From Limanda limanda (lineage: Eukaryota > Chordata > Actinopteri > Pleuronectiformes > Pleuronectidae): 64,000 nt of DNA. Both the position numbers and the translations under genes were made by a program. Shown one piece after another: positions 47,694 to 55,248 of the stretch; position 1 is the stretch's first letter; every line of letters starts with the position of its first letter. The notes beneath the pieces were generated by a model. The model searched no databases. It worked only from the letters and a program-made list of their open reading frames with translations, and was not told the origin of the DNA. The DNA lies in the NCBI RefSeq assembly GCF_963576545.1, contig NC_083651.1, forward strand, positions 15,795,580 to 15,859,579. Reading direction: 5' to 3'.

Positions 47694-50600
47694 GCGTGTG
47701 TGTGTGTTTCAGGACTGGCTCAGCCCTTGCTCTGCTTTATGGGACCTCTGCTACACTGGAGCACCACCACTTCAACCACGCTGTTATGATCCTGCAGAGT
47801 GAGGTGCGCTAACGTTTTCATGAAGCTTCTGCCATAATTGCATTCTACCACGGCATGTTGTATTTGTGCAATACACTTTGTGATATGATTTTCAAACAGC
47901 ATTTACCGCTGAGTATTAAACCCTTTAACACTGTTCCACCTGTGGAGAAGCCATAATTTTTAAGTTTGGTCTTCAAGAGTAATGCTGAGCAGTGTTTCGG
48001 TTAAAAAGACTCAGAAGTCATTAAAAACCAGAGTTTATCTCCAATATTCAGTATGAACAAGTAAAATTCTAAGCAGAGTTTTGGGTATTTGTTACTGCAG
48101 CAACTCTTCTCGTTCAGGGAGCAAGGGATTATGGGTAATATCCACGGTTGAATTGTGTCTCAGTTCAGTGGGACGACAGAAAAAAAAAAATCTACATTAA
48201 AAGCACTCAGAGAGAAACTATATGCACCTAAATGTTGTTTTTAAGCTGTAAACTAGATAAATAAACTGTTCTCTGATGAAACTAAATCACAATTCCCAAC
48301 AAATGTATATATAAAAAATCTACATTTATTGATTGAACAGTGGGTTGTAAAGCCACACAGTGTGAGGTTATCTTAGCTTGGCATAAAGGCTAGAAACAAG
48401 GGGAAACAGCTAGCCTTGGTCTATCCTAAGGTTCTATCCAGCTACCAAGAACTCGAAGGTTGATAAATTAGTGTATAACCTTTTTTAAATGGACAGGTTT
48501 TGGTTTTCTGCTGCCTAGTATCAAAGTTTCAACGTTTTCTTACATACTATACCTTCGTCTTTACTCGCTATAAGCATGCACATTAATCAAAAAGTTGAAG
48601 TCCACCTTTCCGTAGAAAGATGAAGAGTTTGTGCCCACTGAGCCTGAAGGTAACCATATGGTGGCTCCATGTCTGTTGTATGTGAGCGAGTAAAGAATCG
48701 CTCGCTCTGCCCTCAAATCAATGTAATTACAGAGGCGATAGATTCGGTGGTAATTGGCTGAGAGAGACATTTTACCAGGTGACTGGGTTTGCGTGCGGTT
48801 GTAATTAACGATGTTTGGCGGGAGCAGCTCACATGAGGCTTAGGTTCCAGCGTCTTCATTATCCTGCTGCTGACAACACAGTATAAGCTGACAAATGTTT
48901 GCTCGGAACATCATAATGGTTTCCGTTGATACTGGGTCTGAACTAGCACTGTCCTATTAGCATATAAATGAATAGCGGGGCTGACTCAAGTAGAGGAGAA
49001 AGCTGGCGATGCAATCGGCCGGCCCTCTCCAACCGCTAATTAAAATGTTAACTTTTAAACGTCACCCGCTCGCTTTGGTCCCCATCACTTTCCTCTCGCC
49101 GGTTCCACTTCCTATGTCACTCGCCACCCTCCGCCATCCGCTCTAGTTGTGACAGAACGAGAGAAGTGTGATGTGTCTCTGCTGTTGCACGGTTCAATAT
49201 TTCATGTGAGCACACGAGCTGATGAAAGGGATTCACAGGGGGAGGGAGGGGGGGCGGGCCGAGACGGGCGTACTGGAATTGTCAGCTTTTGAAAGAAAAC
49301 TGTCTGTTTAAAAGATATTATTTTATTTTATTTTTACAGCTCATTATCCATCCTTCACTGTCATCACCTCTTCATCCTCCATGTTCTCCACAGAGGCTCT
49401 TCCTCCTCCAGAGGGAGGTGTCTAAGGAGTGAATGAATGTATAATACATAGCGGGGGGAGAGGCCTGTTTTAATCATTGAGATTCCAGTGGGAGAAGCTG
49501 CTCACTTAATAAGAGCCGAGCTGCTAGGTTCCCTTCTGTCCACCGCTGATCCATTCAGATGTTTGTACCTTGTGCAAACCTTCTTTATTAATGAAAGAGT
49601 CAAAGTAGAAAAGCGGCATCGGCTCCCTCGCTCACTGATTCATTATTCCATTCATAAACACTCAACACTTTACTCCACAGTGCGAAGTAAATTGAGATTA
49701 TTAATCAGTGTCATGGTGTCATTACCACTGACAGCTGTGGAGTTGCACAACTGTAATTTTCACATCTATTAAATGTGACACATTGCATTGTGGGATTGCT
49801 TTCAGAGATTAGTGATGCCATTTTCTTTCACTCCATTGTAGGGATCAATATACAACAATATATATATACTCACACTATATACACAAATAAGTCAGTGGAA
49901 TGATGTTGTTAGTAATGTGATTTCCTTTATATAACAGACCAAAATGTCTGCTAAGGTCGATATACGTGTTGACAACATATTCAAATAGAAGACAAACTAA
50001 CCTTAATTTAAATTTCCCTTTCATATTATCAAGAACATCTTGATAATCTTAATGATTTGCCATTGTGCTAAAGCTATTATCATACAGGTTTTATTCATTT
50101 CAATAATTCAATTACTGAATTGATTTTCAGAATTAAGAGGTGTGGAACCAGGCTGTAGCTTACACTGAGCTGCACAAATACAAATCCATTTAAGACTTTC
50201 AACAAAGAAAATCTCAGATAATTTTTTCTTTATCTCTGTGATACATCCTTTGTTGACACAGATGGTAATTTGTAGTAGACATTTACCCGTTAATCCAAAA
50301 TCTCTGTACGAAGCAAACAGGGAGCAAATCTGGGGAACAAGTGGGTTATTAGAAGATGATAATTTACTTTTAAAATGACGCTTATAATAAAAAATAATAT
50401 TCTTAAATCCTAAAAATGAATACATTTAGCAATAATTGCGTCAAAATCATTATGGAACAGAAAAAGAATAATAATATATGATAGATTAAACTATGACGGA
50501 TCAGCTTGATACAACAGTTAGGTTGATATTTAATTATATTATTAATTAAATGCAAATAAGGGAAGACAAATGGGAGCTATAACCTGCTATTTCAGGCTCT

Positions 50601-53600
50601 TTGTGTCCAGGCAGAAAAGTGACGTGCAGTGTTTTTCTCCACAGGGTCACAACATCTTCTCCAACCTGTCGTCCACGGAGTACGGAGACCTCATGCAGCT
50701 GCTCAAACAGTCCATCCTGGCCACAGACCTCACACTCTACTTTGAGTATGTTTATTAAACTGTTAAATCTCCACTGTCACAATAAACTGCCCAGTTCCTT
50801 CATGCTGTTTGTTGTAGGCTTCTTTTAGCTAGTACCGCCCCCTTGTGGACTTTGAGTAATGTACACCTTCATGAGTGGACGTTGTGTTTCTCTGCAGGAA
50901 CAGAAACACGTTCTTTGAGCTGGTCAGCAAAGGAGAATACAACTGGAATGTAAAGGCTCATAGAGACATGTGCAGGTAACGTCCTGCACACAGAGATAGC
51001 AAATACTTTGTCTTCTTAAGGTGAAAGGGGCTGAAATAAAACCGAATTAAATAAATCTGTGTGTCTGATTCCTTCAGGTCCATGATGATGACGGCGTGTG
51101 ATCTCGGTGCTGTCACTAAACCTTGGGAAATATCACGCAAGGTGGGGAATATAAATATCAAATCTGCCTACTCAGCTATAAATGATAAATTTTTGGACAA
51201 ATTCTAGACAAAACACTACAAATTGCCCTTGCTCCAGAATCTAATGGTGAGGAAATGCTGCTTTTCTTTGTCCTGGGTAATTAGAAACAAATGTTTTGTT
51301 GTGGACCGTTGTTTGGGCAAAACAAGCAATGTGGTATATTTGGGGTTTAGAAAACTGTGAGGGCAAAGTTTACAGACCAGGATGATCTGATGCATTGAGC
51401 TCATTCATCTTTCAGCATTCAGCTGACAGCCTACAGGACCATGAAAACAGTTGCTGTCCTGCCTCTGTGTTTTCAGGTGGCAGAGTTGGTGACCAGCGAG
51501 TTCTTCGAGCAGGGGGACCGAGAGAGATCGGAGCTGAAGCTCACACCCTCGGTGAGTGCACCCAGCCGTCTCCTTCTGCAGCTTAGTGCTTTTTGTAGTT
51601 TGTCTCACCTCTGTGACCTCCACAGGCTGATGGGGCTGGAGATATATTCTCTTGCAGTTCTATACATTTGTATATGAATATATATATACACACTGACTGC
51701 GTAGAAGACATGAGTGCTTGTGTCTCTGTGTGAGAAAAGTGTATTGTCAGCTTGACCGCTCCACTGCCTCTCTGCTGTGCCCGGAGCAAAACTGCGGACA
51801 ATCATTCTTTTTTTTTTTTTTTAAAAAACAATAAAAACCTTCTGCATAGGATTCACAACAAACACTGACCTTTCTATTCATTTAGCTGTAAACACAGGAG
51901 GCTTTTTGTTGTACTGAAGCTCTCCTACACTCCGCCAAGGCCCAGTAGTCCACAGCCTTATGAAACATTTAGATTTACTAAATCCAGTTTATTATTTGGA
52001 TTTTCGGAATACCAGTTCCCCAAATATGACAGATATTTCAGGAACATCCATGAATTATTCTCAGAGAAATCAAGGTAGATGTTGAAAATCAACTCGTGAT
52101 GTTGAAGAAAGTGAAACTAAATCCTGGATTTGCAGTAAAAAATTACCGGTTCTCCCATAAAGCATCCGTCCACCAAGTGACATTGAATTCAGTTAAGTGA
52201 TTTTTGCATAGTTCTGCAAACTAACAAACAAACCCAGTTGAGAACTCTAGAATCGTGCTGAGTAGAGTGCACACATCTGCCAAACCCCAACAGCTCTTGA
52301 ATTTATTCAAGCTGCATTCACTCAGAAATGTCAGTGCCCTAATGTGCCAGATTTCTTTCCATCAATATCAATGAATCATTTCTTGGGAAAATGGCGAACA
52401 TTTTTAAAAATGCCTTATCTCACAAAAGAAAAAAAGAAAATCATGGATCCACCCCCTGATCCTGATTCACACCTTATTTTAATGGGCTCCACCCTGACCC
52501 ATACTACATCCTTTCACCAAATTTTGTGCCAATCTGTTCAGTAGTTTTTGTGTAATCCTGCTCACAAACATACAAACCAACTTACAAACAAACAGACAGG
52601 GGTGAACACGTGATGTCCTTGGCAGAGGTAATAAATTCATTTATTTTCTCATCCAGAGTAATAATAATAAAAACAGAGAGACTTTGGCCCTAATGAAGAT
52701 GTTTGTCTTAATTCATGACTTATTCATATCGTCCTCAAAGCCACAGCACAGGAGCAGAGTAGCCCACTGTCTGTTTGATTGAGGAGCTTTGAAGGCTCAA
52801 TTGTGTTGCAAGTTCTTAAAGGGGAGGAAAAAACCCAGCAGCCTTTCTGTTTGCAATTAATGGCTGTTGACTAATCGAGCCAGGCCACATTGCTTCCCCC
52901 CTGAAATAACTAATGCAGTAGCCTCCGGTCCGCCGCTTGTCTCAAACCTTAAACACTCCGTGTGTGGGCGTTGGAAATTAAATATTAACTTCTAAAGTCG
53001 TAGACCAGTAACTATCTCTAAAGCGCAGCCTCGGTGGAGCCTCTTTCCGTTTTCGGCTGCAGCAGAATGAAGAAGAATAGAAAAATACATCACATGAAAT
53101 AAACTCAGTTGTCTTTAACCAAAGCGGCACATTAGGGAGCAGGAGCCTGATTTCATAGTAAACATAGGAACCACATTTCCCCTTTGTTTCTCCAGTGTGA
53201 GCACAAATGAAGGTTCAATTCAATTTTTTTTTGTCTGTTGTGTTTCAGGCCATCTTTGATCGGAACCGGAAGGACGAGTTGCCGGGGCTACAGCTGGAGT
53301 GGATTGACGGAATTTGCGCGCCGCTGTACGAGGTAACACTTGACGCTCTCGGGCCTCCTTTGTGTCGCACTTGACACACACGTCAGCCTCGGACTATAGT
53401 GCTGAGCTGCCGTCCTTCCTGGGTTATTGTCCCCCTCTATTGACGCCAGCAATGAAACTGTCACTAACAGCTATTCAGCTTTTCTTTGCAGCCACAGATT
53501 TCTCATTGAAACAACTCCAAGGTCTCATCCTAGCAGAATGAGTGCGCACTTTCCAACTGCAGATAAAAACCTCCTGTGTGAACAGAGGTGTGATTTTAGT

Positions 53601-54815
53601 CCTGTTAAATCTCTCGGCAGTAAAATAGCGTTAATGTGGGCCAATTCAGGCAATGATGCCGCACTTCTGGCCCAAGAGAAAATAGGTGTGCGCCTAAATT
53701 GGACCATGTGGTTAATGGTAAATACAGCCACAATAGCTCAAAACAAATTCTGGCCACCTTTGGCTCCTTTGTGTTATGCTCGGTATTGCTATGGCTTACT
53801 TGTGGCCCAGATCTGGCAAACAGAAGTGGACCGCCCAAGTGCCATCATTCCTTTGGGTATGTGGGCCGGATGGTAGTGTTTAACGCCAAATCTGGGCCAA
53901 ACTAACTTTGCAATGTCAACTCTAAGGTTGTAGAGTGCGTGAAAAGAGCTCTGGTGTTAGTCTAGTTAATTCCCCCCTGTTAAGAAAGTAGATGGATGTG
54001 GGCCATCCCTGGCAATGATGAGGCACTTCTGGCCTTCTTGTGGCCCGGACAATGGATGTGAGCCTAAAGTTGCTCATTTTATAAAATACCAAATGTTGCC
54101 AAAATATCCCTAAACAAATCTGGGCCTTTTTAGGCAAACGTGGTGCTCTAGGCAAGCAGTAATCTGGGCCCAATACAGCTTCCCTGCACAGTTATATATG
54201 AATAAGGACTCGCTCTTGACTGCATGCTTTTTCTTTCGAGACGTATAAAGAAAAACAAACTGATTTTATTGTAAGAAGCCAGCAGAGTGAGAGCTAGAGA
54301 TTATCTTTGAGGGAATTACACCCTGCACAGATAATGGAAATCTATACAGAGGTCCTTGCTGGTATAGCAATGCCTGCGCCTGTGTTACTGAATGACGTCA
54401 AGAGCGCTCACCTGCCCCTCCCTCTTGCCGGCAGCGGTGGCTGTGTGGGAGGAAGAAGGCCGACTTCACCGAGGAGATGAGGTCTGTTAAGAGCTGAGGA
54501 GCGTGGAAGGCAAATTCATGAAAGTCAAACACAAGGAGGAGTCGTGAAAGAAGTCGAGGATGAAATAGTTCATTCATTCTCTGAGCAACAGGGCGATTTG
54601 TGTGCTTTTGTAGCTCGAGACCTCCTCCTCCTTTGTGTTGTCATATTAAAACACACATTAGTTTTAGTCAACAAACAATAGAGCATCCTCACGTCTATTG
54701 AATTATCTCAGAATCAGGGTGTAAAGTTGGAGCAGACTGTGATCTGTGCTCTGCTTTCACCATTGTTGCTGTCTGTGTAGTGCAGATAAAAAGGCTTCAA
54801 AGTGGTGTGTGTTTT

Positions 54816-54863
<48 letters not shown>

Positions 54864-55212
54864 GGGGGTTGTCTCCACACTGCTCCATGTGATGTTTGGA
54901 GAATGCAGATATGGAAGCTTACGATCAGGCTGCTGCTGCCAATTAAACTTGCAAGGGGGAGAGGAGAGGAAGTTCGGAGGCGGCAGGGTTTTTTGTCCGT
55001 GGGCGGAAGAGATCTCGTTCTTGATCTCACTGATCTCCTCCTCCTGGTGGTGGCTCGCTACTTTGTGGAATATTATTCCCCCCCATTATATAACCTTCCA
55101 TCTCCACACCCCAGAATATGACAGTCTCTCTCGCTTCCTCTCTCCTTCCTACATCAGTGGAATAATAACGCTTTGCAAACCAGTGACAGTGTCCCACAGA
55201 GGGGACGTGTTC

Positions 55213-55248
<36 letters not shown>

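Noticed and set aside
47499..47812. ORFs with long Cys-Val runs
   Set aside because: Translations of the TG repeat. Only the exon 14 frame after 47713 is real.
53427..53876. 149-codon plus-strand ORF
   Set aside because: Falls in the duplicated repeat unit of pde11a intron 19. No known domain, and the second unit does not keep the frame open.
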